This document shows, piece after piece, positions 44,801-56,400 of a stretch of 64,000 bases of DNA. The stretch is from Lytechinus pictus. Lineage: Eukaryota; Echinodermata; Echinoidea; Temnopleuroida; Toxopneustidae. The notes under the pieces were generated by a model. It saw only the letters and a program-made list of their open reading frames with translations, did no database searches and was not told where the DNA came from. The stretch is from positions 22,881,001 to 22,945,000 of the forward strand of contig NC_087259.1 in the NCBI RefSeq assembly GCF_037042905.1. The letters are read 5' to 3'. Within the stretch, counting starts at the first letter, position 1, and each line of letters begins with the position of its first letter. The translations under genes were made by a program, and so were the position numbers.

Positions 44801-47800
44801 GTTGACGCCGCCGCCGCCGTCGCCGTCGGAAAAGCGGCGCCTATAGTCTCACTCTGCTATGCAGGTGAGACAAAAAACCGCCAAAAATAATATATCAACA
44901 AATAAAGTGATAAATTTCATCGACCATGTTGACATATACAAATATTTTCAGCCCGGACTATCCCTTTAAAGGGATGATCCGGGCTGAAAATATTTATATC
45001 TTAATACATCGAGTAGAATTCACTGAGCAAAATACCGAAAAATTCATCAAAATCGGATAACAAATAATAAAGTTATTAAAGTTTAGCAATATTTTGTGAA
45101 CACAGTCGTCATGAATATTCATAAGGTGGGCTGATGATGTCACATCCCCACTTTCCGCTTTCTTATGTTATTACATAAAATCATTATTTTTCATTATTTC
45201 ATACTTGTGTGAATAATATGTCTCCCTTATAACGAAATAAGTTGCAGCAATAAATATCTAATGCACTAAATCAGTTGTCAATCCAATTTTTCTAGTTCTT
45301 GGAGGAAAAAATTGGAATAAACCTAATTTTATATAATAAAATACAAAAGAACAAGTGGGGATGTGACATCATCAGCCCACCTAATGAATATTCATGACGA
45401 TTGTTTTCACAAAATATTGCTAAACTTTAAAATTCAATAACTTTATTTGTTATCCGATTTTGATGAAAATTTCGGCATTTTGCTCAGTGAATTCTACTCT
45501 ATTTATTAAGCTATAAACATATAAATACTTTCAGCCCGGACCATCCCTTTAACTATGGATAGCCAATTGTGAAATAAATCTCTAACAGTAGAGGTTCATA
45601 TAAATCAGCTAATTTGACATTCAAATAATTTTTAACTGTCTGGGAGGGATGAATAAGATAATTGTCTTTACCATTAAAGAATTAGGAAAGAGCACAGTAA
45701 ACATAAGAAACATAACATGTGAACAAATTTTGGCATGTTAGGCTTCCCAGAGTTTAAGCACGGAGTCAGACCACGGTATAAGTTAAAGGAGAATGAAACC
45801 CTTGAAACTAGCTGAATCCATATCAAAGAGAAAAATCAAAGAAACATATTGTTGAAAGTTTGAGGAAGATTGAATGAATAATAAGAAAGTTATGAGCATT
45901 TGAATATTGAGATCACTAGTGCCATGTAGATCCTCCTATCGGCAATGCGACCAAGATCTGTGATATCACACACGTACAACTCCCTCATTACTTTAGTACC
46001 CGGGGGGGCCACTTCCATTGACGAGTTGATATCATGCGCGACCACGGGGTCTTGAAAAGTACCCGAAACACGTATTTTCCATATTGTGAAACCCTACCCT
46101 TAACAAGTATTGGAAACAAATACTATTGGCAAGTATTCCCAGAACTGAGCCCCTAAACATAAGTACAGCGATGTATTTTCCATATTCTGAAAATGCACCC
46201 CTTAACAAGTATTGGAAACAAAACGATACTCTTAGCAAGTATTCCCTGAAATGAACCCCTAAACAAGTACAGAGATATTTTATTGTTATGTCACGCGTCC
46301 GTCGGTCGTCGGTTTTACCTTAAGACACCATTATTTTGGTTTAGTACGGCCCCACCTTCCACACCTCGCGCAAATCGGACTCTAAACACGTAGTGTTGGG
46401 GCAAAAAGGACATCCTTTATAAAACTTTTTTATTTTGTTTTATCATCCCCGCATATATGACCCTAAACACGTATATTTTTCCGAGCGAAATAGATACCCT
46501 TTTTTCAATATTTTTGTGTTTTTGACACCCCTATCACGTTACGTACGTAACGTGCCCTATCTTGAAAAAGACATCCTTTTTACGTGTTTTTTTGGTCGCG
46601 CATGGTATCCACTCGTCAATGTAAGTGGCCCCCCCGGGCTTTAGTACTTATTTCACTTATATTCTCACTTTTATAGAGTCTATCACAAGGTTAGGTGTTT
46701 TCTTTATGAGATGACAAGTACAGAGGTTTCACAACATTATATCATTGATGAATCGTTTGTCATATGATTAGAATGAGCAAAAAGAGATGTTTTGGGGTAT
46801 ATTTTCAGTGTCCGAATGGGAGAGTTGTACGTGTGTGACATCACAGATCTTGGTCGCATTGCCAATGGGAGGATCTCCATAGCATTAGTGATCTCAACAT
46901 TCAAATGCTCATAACTCTTTTATTGCTAGTCCTATTTTACTCAAAGTTTTGTTGATCTTATTCTTTGATTTTTCTGCTTTCACAAAAGCTAACTTGCTCC
47001 AAGAGTTTCATTCTCCTTTAAATCAGAGTTCAGAATACTGGCCATTGTGTGATCTAATAAAGATCTTTCCTAAAAAAGTGACCTCATTCGTGCAGGGGAT
47101 ATATTCTCAGAAACATGGTTTCATACCCTTCGTATAAGAAAATCATGTTCCATTAAAAAAATATGGAACCTATGTCATGATACATGGGGGAGCTGCTCGC
47201 ATTTGACGTCACAAGTTAAAATCTTTAAACACTCATAACTCTTTAATTAAACCTTCGCCAATAAGAACAGGTGCCATGAGCCTAATTCCAACAGGAAGGT
47301 AAGGTTGTTCGACCCAACCTATTCGATTTTTTTTTTCAATTTGATATTGCTGATTGACAAAAGTGTATGAAATATGATTGAAAGTCTAACACTGATTCTA
47401 GATATGCTAACTACTGAACTTCCTTTGCCCAAATTGGAAAGATATACACTGCAAAAACGCTGGTGTTGATTTAACACCAGCCCGGAATCTATATATGTCC
47501 ACACCAGAGAAGTGTTAAACAACACCAGTTTCGTTTTGGTCTAACACCAGATAGGTGTTTATACAACACCAATTAGTATTAAAACAGCATCGGTTTGATT
47601 CCAAACTGGTGTTGTTTCGATACTTCTCTATAGATTCCGGCCTGGTGTTAAATAAACACCGGAGTTTTTGCAGTGTGTCAATGACTTTGGAACTATTTTT
47701 TGACTGGCGGAAGAATTGGGGCTATTTTACTGTTTCAGTTGAGGAATTTGATCCCATCATAGTTATCTTCATAAATGGCGATTTATTTTTAAAATGAGCT

Positions 47801-50473
47801 GGCTACAATACTCTTTCCTGGTCAGATATGAAATGTCAGATATATATCCTATCAAATGGTAGTAAACATTCGACCCTCTTATTTCACGTTTATTTTTTAT
47901 GAATTTTGTAAGTGCCATTTGAACGCACAAGTCTATCATGTCTATGGGGAATGTTTTACGCGCGTGACACCAACAGGTTTTTCGTTTAATCGTTTCTTTT
48001 CTCGCAGGACTGGTGGAACTTTGGCCACCGCGTAGTGTGATCATCATGAAGAAGATGCTAAAGTACGCGGGTCCATTTGGAATTTGTGCCATCCTAGCCG
48101 GGACTATTTTTGTCGAAAGGAACAAGAATCGCAGCACCAGAGACAACCTAAAAGATGCCGTCGAAGTCATTAAAAGAAAAGGAGTACGCCCCCCCCCCCA
48201 CCAAAAAACATCGCTATCCTATTCCTATTTACCTTGCACGTTTATTTATTCCCAATGAAATAGTATAAAATGTTCTTCTTTTTTTTAGGTGATAAATGTT
48301 GACTCCCCCCCCCCCCCATCTTGATAAGGTTTGTATTTATATAACACTCCAGCCAATGGAATTACATTAATTTATTGAGTATATCACCGTTCAGAATCTA
48401 TGTAAACAATCGAACTTATTTGCATTCCTTATTGCATAGGACAAGTCTGACACAAATCAATATTTCGATGTAGGAAGGATCATGGCAAGGGCATCTCATT
48501 TTTTTTAAATCAATACTGTTGCTTGTATAGATGGGGAAAGGAAACTACGTTAAATGGACAGATGTCACATCGCTTTGATTGATTATATATATATTTTTTT
48601 AGGTTTTCTTTGGAAGCTTAAAAATGCCACCCAGATGTTCAGATAATCATCTCATGTCTACCTCTCTAAGGGAAAAGGATGAGATGACGAGATCTCGGAT
48701 CTTGTCATTCCTGCATTTTGTAAAAGGGATGATCAGATGACGTGAACTTAGATCTTGTCATGTCTACATCCCGTGAGAGAGATGATCAGGTGGCAAGATC
48801 TTGTGTCATGTCAACATCCCGCAGGCATGGAGGGAGAGAGATGATCAGATGACAAGATCTCGGATCTCGTCATGTCTACATCTTTTAGAAAAGATGATCA
48901 GATGACATGATCTTGGATCTCGTCATGTCTACATCCAGTGGAAGAGATGATCAGATGACAAGATCTCAGATCTCGTCATGTCTAGATCCCGTGGAAGAGA
49001 TGATCAGGATGACAAGATCTTAGATCTCGTCAAGTCTACATTTTGTGTGAGAGATGACATGGATGGTGAGATAACAAGTTCTCGGATCAAAGGTCTTATC
49101 ATCTGGTCGTCTCTTCCACTGGATGTCGACATGACGAGATCCGAGATCTTGTCATCTAATCATCTCTTCTATAAAACTTTTATGAATCCCGAGTCTTGTC
49201 CTCATGTTCCTTTTTCCAACAGTACCGAGTTTTCTTTTTCCCCGAGGGAACGAGAAGATTAACTCAGAAGAATACAGAGAGTTCAGAACCCATGCTCCCC
49301 TTCAAAAAGGGGGCTTTCAATGTTGCCATTTTAACTCAGGTATAACGTCCTTTATTATTTTACATAACGATATATTTTTCATTCAAACAATGTTTCAACA
49401 TGACAGAGTCGTAAACGAAAGCAATACTATGATGTGGGTCATGCGAATGCGATATAAACGGTACTCGTACATCAGGAAGTATAAAGCTATTTGATATTAG
49501 TTATATGTATCAGACATCGAAAGTAAATATTATAGGTGGAAAAACTATTACCTATGATTCTATGACAGAACTGAGGTTCTTTCCGGCAGTATACAGGAAC
49601 ACTAGATTTACAATTATGAGTGAACATTTGGGAGTGTACCTGTAACCTTGGCAACGTAAATACATTAGACTTCTTGACATACAAAAAAAACATGGATAAT
49701 TCTTTTTTCGTTCGTTCTTTTGAATTGCAGGTGCCCATTGTCCCTATTGTATTCCAGTCACAGAAGCATCTAATTGATTTCAAGAAATACATTTTCGTTC
49801 CAGGTAAAAATATTTCTTCTTTGTATCATGTTGTATCTTATAATGCACTGATTTGACAACAGCCGATAAAAAAGTCCGTGCTGGTAGAAACATTGAAACA
49901 TAATTGGAAATTTATGGGGAAGAAATGGGGACAGGATGGGGTCGTAAGTTAAAAGTAGAGCACTTTCAAATTTCAATGGATCAAGAGGGGGGGGGGGTAG
50001 TCACGTGTTCGTATCCCTTCCATTCTGCTCATTTCCATGACGTTAGACTTGCAATTCATAAAAGACTCTATAGTATAATACGCGATACTGAATATTCATA
50101 CTAGAAAACATCTAATAACTACTTCGAACTCAATATTTTAGCAAGAAAGTCTACATTTTCCACACTGAACCGACGATGTCCGTATATCCATCCCTGCGTA
50201 ACCACGATCTTTATCAATGTACATGTATGTTGGCTTATATTTCAAAAGAGAGATGTTTATATTCACTGTTAATACTTAACACCTCTAAGAAATGGGTAAT
50301 CTTGCTTCACTTTCTGTTGCTATACCTCTATAGGTGAATATAAAGGAGTTGTCCTACCACCTATCTCAACAGAAGGACTGACTTTAGATGACGCCCAGGA
50401 TCTGTGTGACAGAGTTCGCGCCAAGATGATCGACTGTTTCAACGAACTTGAGAATGGGTCACACACCAAATGA
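41825..50473 (+). CDS. AGPAT1: 1-acyl-glycerol-3-phosphate acyltransferase (AGPAT1-type), tandem copy 1
   Basis: Exons 41825-42072, 43301-43434, 48008-48183, 49223-49339, 49731-49803, 50334-50473; phases 2,1,0,0,1; 888 nt, 295 residues (human AGPAT1 283). It converts lysophosphatidic to phosphatidic acid at the ER membrane. Visible: two N-terminal hydrophobic segments (LWITLFTLCAIVII; IYFFFGIICVPFMLF), motif I NHQSSLD, motif II GTIFVER (usually FxDR, here Glu), motif III FPEGTR with LPFKKGAF, motif IV VPIVPIV. The exon 3 donor reads GGA/gtacgc, weaker than the gtaagt of copy 2, and runs into a poly(C) tract. Intron 2 (4.6 kb) is packed with repeats. Intron 3 has a minisatellite just before exon 4. 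The AGPAT1 versus AGPAT2 choice rests on NHQSSLD and FPEGTR. Confidence 0.93.
42344..42630. mobile_element. Miniature element with GGCCCGTATTCTGAA ends, AGPAT copy 1 intron 1
   Basis: Left end 'ggcccgtattctgaag', right end 'agttcagaatacgggcc', 287 bp, with 'attatggggagcc' and 'ggctctccatat' pairing inside. Single ends of the same family occur at 19.88 kb and 47.03 kb. Confidence 0.75.
43435..43965. other. AT-rich intron sequence, nothing recognised
   Basis: Contains locally repeated 'aacttcataaataatac' phrases at 43735-43800; otherwise featureless. Confidence 0.4.
43968..44876 (+). repeat. ~160-190-bp satellite with DR1 nuclear-receptor motifs, in an inverted-end element
   Basis: Four to five diverged units contain 'ttcaacaaataccccc', 'ggccaaagttcattgaccctaaatgacctttgacctt' and 'gtgacctgaaactcgcacaggatgttcagtgatacttg'. 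TGACCTTTGACCT, a perfect DR1 (AGGTCA-A-AGGTCA reversed), occurs at 44153-44165, 44314-44326 and 44477-44489; a fourth copy at 44669 has lost one half. The array is bracketed by gtctcacctgcat and atgcaggtgagac and ends with a CGCCGCCG block. Confidence 0.8.
44966..45552. mobile_element. TTAA-flanked miniature element, AGGGATG family, second 579-bp copy
   Basis: TTAA at 44966-44969 and 45549-45552. Same length and layout as 34834-35412. Directly left of its TTAA is the end of another family member (tttcagcccggactatccct, to 44965), so two ends meet head to head at one TTAA. Confidence 0.9.
45783..47021. mobile_element. TTAA-flanked AGGAGAA-family element, interrupted
   Basis: TTAA at 45783-45786 and 47018-47021. 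The two halves align with the intact 590-bp copy at 36.6 kb; after removing the inner insertion and one copy of its duplication the length is about 583 bp. Confidence 0.9.
45991..46646 (-). mobile_element. CCCGGG-ended transposon, 640-bp copy nested in the TTAA element
   Basis: Target duplication ctttagta at 45991-45998 and 46639-46646. Ends cccgggggggccacttccattgacgag and its inverse. Orientation is opposite to the 37.7-kb copy. The 20-bp palindrome cacgttacgtacgtaacgtg is intact at 46535-46554. Confidence 0.92.
47446..47676. mobile_element. 231-bp fold-back element with ACACTGCAAAAAC ends
   Basis: Left 'acactgcaaaaacgctggtgttgatttaacaccag', right 'ctggtgttaaataaacaccggagtttttgcagtgt'. The 'aacaccag' motif recurs about every 30 bp in both orientations. 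In AGPAT copy 1 intron 2. Confidence 0.85.
48640..49172. repeat. ~55-60-bp minisatellite ending in an inverted unit, AGPAT copy 1 intron 3
   Basis: About nine units built on 'gagatgatcagatgacaagatctcggatctcgtcatgtctacatcc'. The last stretch (about 49095-49170, 'ctggatgtcgacatgacgagatccgagatcttgtcatctaatcatctct') is the reverse complement of a unit. It stops about 50 bp before exon 4. Confidence 0.85.
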
Positions 50474-51705
50474 ATGACAGCTTATTTCATGAACTAGTCG
50501 ATAGACATACACAGCAGGATGCTTAGACTATATACGTTCGGAGTACACTGTAAAAAATATTGGGTAAAATTTTAACCAGCACGAGGGTAAGTATGTGTCC
50601 AACCAGTTTGGGGCAGTATTTTACCCAATGCGGGAAGCATAAGCAGCAAATGCTTTCTTTAATGGGCAAAATTTTCATCACACTGGATAAATAAAAATGC
50701 CAAAAAGAAATGCCTAATGTTGGTTGGACACGTAATTACCCTCATGGAGCATTATTACCCACAATTTTTTAGAGTGTATACTGAATTGATATGGGATTTA
50801 AAAAAAAGAATGTTTTAATAATCAATCGACAGTGTCAACGAATTTCTGTGCCTACTTTGAAAAGATTGCCCGTTTGTCTATTTCAACAAATTTGTGGAAA
50901 GTTTAAGCGCTTTTAACCAACTAATTTGTTCTCAGCCAGTCGGATACCAGGATTATGGGAGATCATAGAAATTGACATAACTGAATACTCGCCTTATATA
51001 GTAAATTATACTCCTGCATATATCTGCATTAAAACATAGTGGTGTGACCATGACTATAGATATGATAGAGAGCAATTTTGTACAGGAAGTTGATTCTTAC
51101 ATGTATTATGCCATGTTTTATACTTCGTTTCTTCCTCATCATTATTCATAATAAGATTAAGAATAATAAAAATTCAAACTAGTCTCTTCAGTTCTAGTAC
51201 ACAGAAGAAGTGGGTAAAATGCACTAGAAATGCCATGTGCATGGTAACTTCAAGTTTTTCTAAACACGATAAAGCATTTCCATACTATTGTCAGTGACAG
51301 TATTTTCAGTCATGACATATTTTCCTTCAGACATTTTGAGCATAAAATTCTGGGTCCTTCTCATCATGGAGCTTAGTAGCTCCATGGTTCATAAAAACTT
51401 GCAACTATTGTTATTTTGCTATTACTATACCTACAGTGGAAACCTTGATGTTTAATTGGCTGCTGAACAATAATGGCAAAGTTACAATAGTTATATGGAC
51501 ATGATGAAATGGCCTCCAAATGTTATAGCTCGTATTGACTTAACGATAAGAACACTTGTTCTCTCTTTCTTTCTCCTGTTTCCAACTTTTAACACTCCGC
51601 ACGATTCAACAAAATCTGCTTAATTAGACCTACCTCAACATAATAAGGTCCATTTACCTATTTCTCGATTTTTGATAAGATAATCGAGTTTTATTTGGAA
51701 TACTA
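50474..51705. other. 3' flank of AGPAT copy 1
   Basis: Holds a miniature element at 50.55-50.78 kb and a candidate poly(A) signal AATAAA at 51165-51170, about 690 bp after the stop. The rest is unremarkable. Confidence 0.4.
50547..50780. mobile_element. ~234-bp miniature element with TACACTGTAAAAAA ends
   Basis: Left 'tacactgtaaaaaatattgggtaaaatttt', right 'ttacccacaattttttagagtgtata'. Internal 'gtgtccaacc' and 'ggttggacac' pair. Likely TA-targeting, Tc1/mariner-type (inference). Confidence 0.7.
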
Positions 51706-52528
51706 TACAGTGCGTCCCAGAAAAAACGAAACCGAGATTTAGCGATGATTTATCATAACTTAATCATAAATAAAATAGACAAATGACCTACCAATGTAAA
51801 GCTTAGAATCTCCTCTTTCATCTGATATCACTTAGATAATTCCTCATTCACGCATGAGTGAGCAAAAACAATTTGAAGAAAGGATACCAAAAACTCATTT
51901 GGCGGGGGGTATCTGAATTTCAAAAAGAAAATCACATGACTGAAAAGTTCAATATCTGCTCTTTTATTTGATACCTTAATCACAGAAAATGGTCACGAAG
52001 TAAAAAAGTTATGATCCCTCGAAACAATGCTTGTATTTCCATAATTTCATTAAATAAACGTGTTTTCACTGGTTTCCCACAGAAGCTATCGCACGGTAAC
52101 AAAAGACTTAATGCATGGCTGATCGTCAACAAAACGGAATGTCGAGAGAGTTTGAACGCTTGCCTGTAAAACCTCTTCATTTTATGAAATTATTGAAATT
52201 CAAGCCTTATTTCAAATAACCAGAACTTTGTTATTTCTTGACCATTTTCTGTAATTGAGGTATCAAATTAAAGAGCAGATATTGAACTTTTAAGTCATGT
52301 GGTTTTCTTTTTAAAACCCAGATACGGCCCGCCAAATGAGTTTTTGGTATCCTTTCTTCAAATTGTTTTTGCTCACTCATGCGTGAATGAGGAATTGTCT
52401 AAGTAATACCAGATGAAAGAGGAGATTCTAAGCTTTAAAATGGTAGGTCATTTGTCTATTGTATTTGTGATTAAGTTATGATAAATCATCGATAAATCTC
52501 GGTTTCGTTTTTTGTGGGACGCACTGTA
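51706..52528. mobile_element. 819-bp fold-back element with ~300-bp arms, TA target
   Basis: TA at 51706-51707 and 52527-52528; ends cagtgcgtcccagaaaaaacgaaacc and its inverse (ggtttcgttttttgtgggacgcactg). Arms stay paired as far as 'ttaatcacagaaaatggtc' / 'gaccattttctgtaattga', leaving about 240 bp in the middle. TA duplication points to Tc1/mariner mobilisation (inference). Confidence 0.9.
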
Positions 52529-53465
52529 CAGTTGAGTCGCCAGCGTTCAGCGCGCCATTGCCAGGTGATTGCACTTTGGACAGTTGAACTCTGCACGTTT
52601 AGAAAACGATAAACATCATGAACATGGCGAGAGAATAGAATTAATTACCTAATATTTGAGATGTTCGTTAATAAGTATACACCTCCAGCAATTAGGTATT
52701 ACATCAAGATTCTTTAAACTACTTCGTCAGAGAAACATATCTAGACTTCGTACCTCTAAATAACTAATGTTCAATTTACGTGAATTGTGTTTTCTCTTAG
52801 CACACGCCTGCAACGTTTCAAAATTTCAAACCGAGATTTATCATGTGTATTTCAATTACAAACGATTTCGCAGCATTTATGGTTTCTAATTCAGCAATCA
52901 TGATTTTTTTGCTGTCACGTGGAGTTTGACGATCGACATTCTGAAGAATTCTGAAGTAGGAAGCATCACGAGATACTAACGGAATCACAACAGACTGTGT
53001 GTTACTTATTGGTTTCGTTATAGCAGTGTTGTAGTATAAAACCGAATTTAAAAATTACGACAGGACAAATCTAAGATTGTGGCAAAAGACCCCGCATATT
53101 TCCTTTAAATACCATTAATATACGCCATCACTAAGTGGTTTCCATCTCTAACCGTCAATTGACAAGAATCAGGAAAGCTAGCTGAAGATTTGCAGCGACA
53201 AACAGGAACCACGGACTATAATAACTAATTCATGTAAATAACAGGCAATATTAATTGCACAATTCGACCAAGTTATCAAAATAATTATGTATTTATTCCG
53301 GATTCTTTTTCTGCAACACACATCACGAATACATTATGTATGATAGATATGTCATACTGCGTTTTAAGAGTCTTCACAATATATATAGACATCACGAACA
53401 AGGTCTCATTGAAACGCCATCGTCATTTCGTCGTCAACTAAGATCTCAAGACCGTACCGTCGATC
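52529..53465. promoter_or_regulatory. Region upstream of AGPAT copy 2
   Basis: No gene or clear repeat seen. Should contain the promoter and 5' leader of the second acyltransferase. Confidence 0.35.
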
Positions 53466-56400
53466 ATGGCCTGGGACACAGAAGACACGGATGGAAGCAC
53501 TACTGCAATTGGTCCAGTTCCTGGAACCGATCTCTCACCTTCAATCCGTGTTCCGTGGAGTATTGTAGTCGCATTGATGCTCCTGGTCCTACTTTGTAGC
53601 CGCAAAATTCGGTTCTACCTCAAATACCACTCTTTCGCTGGAATCTATTTCTTTTTCGGCATCATCAGTATACCTATTATGCTCTTCAACGCCTGTGATC
53701 CAAAATCAACCAGGTATAGTACATACTTCTTTATCGACATGTCTATTCTGTGAGCTCTAGATATTTAAACCTTATTAGCTTACCCTTACCGCGAGAATTA
53801 CAATTATTCAAGTCTTTAAATCTTTATATTAAGCAGTTTCTCTGCAGAGTGGGAGGGACGGGAAACGACAGTTTAGCAGTATACCCCTGTACTTCATTAA
53901 TAAAAATGAAATATAGGATTCATATAGCGCACGTATCCACCTTGTTAGGTGCTCAAGGTACTCCTTGTTTACCCGGCTAAGCTAGTCTACCAATTCCGGT
54001 GCTTACAGCTTCCTGTGGAATTCCATTCTGCCGGTACCCATTTACCTCACCTGGGTTGAGTGCAGCACAATGATGGTAATTTTTTTGCTGAAGGAAAACA
54101 CGCCATGGCTGGGAATCGAACCCACTTCCCTAAGATTGAAAGACGAGAGTCTTAACCATTAGACCACGACGCCCCCATTTATCATGTCAATGTGAGACTG
54201 AAGTGTCCTCAACGGGCATTGAAGTTGAGTAAAAAGTTTAATATGATTTTGCAAATATATTGCGTAACACATGATTGAATAGTCAAGGTACTATTAATAA
54301 GACCAAAAAGTGATTAATTGTAGTCCAGGTGGCTCATGTTATTCAAAAAAATATATATTGATTTCTTATTGCAAAACATGAAATTCAATTCACAAAAAAA
54401 TAACTATAGATTATATTTTGAGTAAGTATATTTCTGTTTCTGTTTGTGGTAACTCCCGTAGGAACTCGGCAGGACAGCATTTTGCTGGTAAACGCCAAAC
54501 TGGTATATAACCAATTACCTTGGAAACATTTTACGTCTAGGTTAATCAGTTAATAGTTCATCCCTTCGTAAGTCTAACTATGCTAACTTTGTCTAAAAGT
54601 TGAGTGGCACAGTGGAAAAACGATGTACTCTTGCCCAAATGCTGCAAATGAACCTTCATAGTTCAGTCAAATATTAACTTCGTTAATCAGGCCACCTGCA
54701 GAAATATATCACTGACCTATTACTTTTGTTGAATATTAATCTAAACAGTCGGTTATCAATCCTTTAGCTTTTGATAGGCATCACTCTACAAACTAATAAT
54801 CCGGTGATTTGTGCTATGTCACATATGAAGAAAGTAAAATCGAATGACTTAAAATGTTGTCCGATTGTGAATATATCAAAATATTGTACTCATATTGGTT
54901 TATCATGATTTAATCACGAACCTCTATTTACAAAATAAATATCTCGTGCAATTACAGGAAGTGCTGGCAATCCATGATTTTCAATAATGTCACCCATTTA
55001 TTGGTGAAAGCAATTACGTTATTTCGAACGACAAATCCAAGCATCGGTCGATGGTGTGACAGTATGGTTTATTTCCAATTCGTCCAATTGCCAAGTCGTC
55101 TGCTATCATTTGGTGTATAATCGGTTCATCCACTATCCACATGGTCTAATTGCCAATTCGTCCACTCACCATTTGGTCTAATTGGACTAACGTGTTAATT
55201 GTGCAAAATGAATGAAAATGAAATGGATATTAGGCCAACTGGTTATGAGACGAAATGGTCATAGACGAAATGGTGATTAGACGAAGTGATGATCGGACCA
55301 AATGGTGATTGGAGCAAATGGTTGCTAGACGAAATTTTGATGGACGAAATTGCATTAGACTAAATGAAAGTAGACCATGTGTGGAGTGGACAAGTTGGCA
55401 GTAGACGAATTGGCAATTTACCAACAGTATCGTGGAATGGTCATATGGCGTGTTCCTTAAAAATAAGATTTTGTTTTCTTTCAATTTCGTTTCATTTTTA
55501 TTTAGAACAATGCGCTTTATGCCACGAATCTTGCATCAAAATAATGTACCTTTTTACCTCAGAATTCCGAGATTACTGGTCCGGAGGGTGCAGAGTCCAC
55601 TATTCGGTATCACGACCAAGATGATCGGAATGGAACGATATCCGGAAGGCCCCTTTGTCATTGTCTGTAATCATCAAAGCTCACTTGATTGTATAGGTAA
55701 TATTCCTTCTTTTATGTCCTGCAGTTTTAGAAAGTGAACAAAGTGGTATATCCTCGATCTCGACGACGGCCCTGCATGTCGTTCGTCGTGTACTTAGTCT
55801 ATATCGAAGTTAGATACGGAGTCTATATCGAAGTTAGATACGGAATTCTGAACAGCGCCACGAACATCGGCAAGATGCTTTCAAAGTTACATTGTCTGTT
55901 AATGCAGAACAACTCCCACTTCCCTGGTTCATGTGTAGGGTATTATGTTTGCTGATTTGGTAAACACGAAATGCATATCGGCCAACATCCACATTTGCTA
56001 CATCATTTAAGAAATGTTTGTTTTGATTTCTGATCGGTAGGTTCTCATGGCTATACTCAGTAGAAAGGGTGGATACAATAGGGCCTTCATGATATTAATA
56101 CGATGTTTTAGTAACACCTGGAATACCCTACAGTTCACATGGTTCATGTGATCAAATCAAAGGAAGTTTTATTCACAACTCGACATTATCGAAAAAAAAT
56201 TTGCTTTTGAAATGGGATTGGCAAGGGAAGGAAAGGATAAACCTTTGCCGCTTCAATCCAATTTGAAATCTTTCGAGGAATCCAACCTGATCCTCCACCT
56301 GCCACTCGCATCTCTAGGCCTCTCTTGATGTTGCACACAAAGGGACATTAAATGTCTATACTAACTCTAAATGACCTCTCATCTGTCTTTCAATGCAGGT

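Noticed and set aside
54101-54176. tRNA gene on the minus strand
   Set aside because: A and B boxes are present, but the acceptor stem does not close well and the sequence continues into a SINE body, so it is a SINE head.
55734-55955. 73-codon frame with VYIEVRYG twice
   Set aside because: Open only because of a 24-bp duplication; intronic, no homology recognised.
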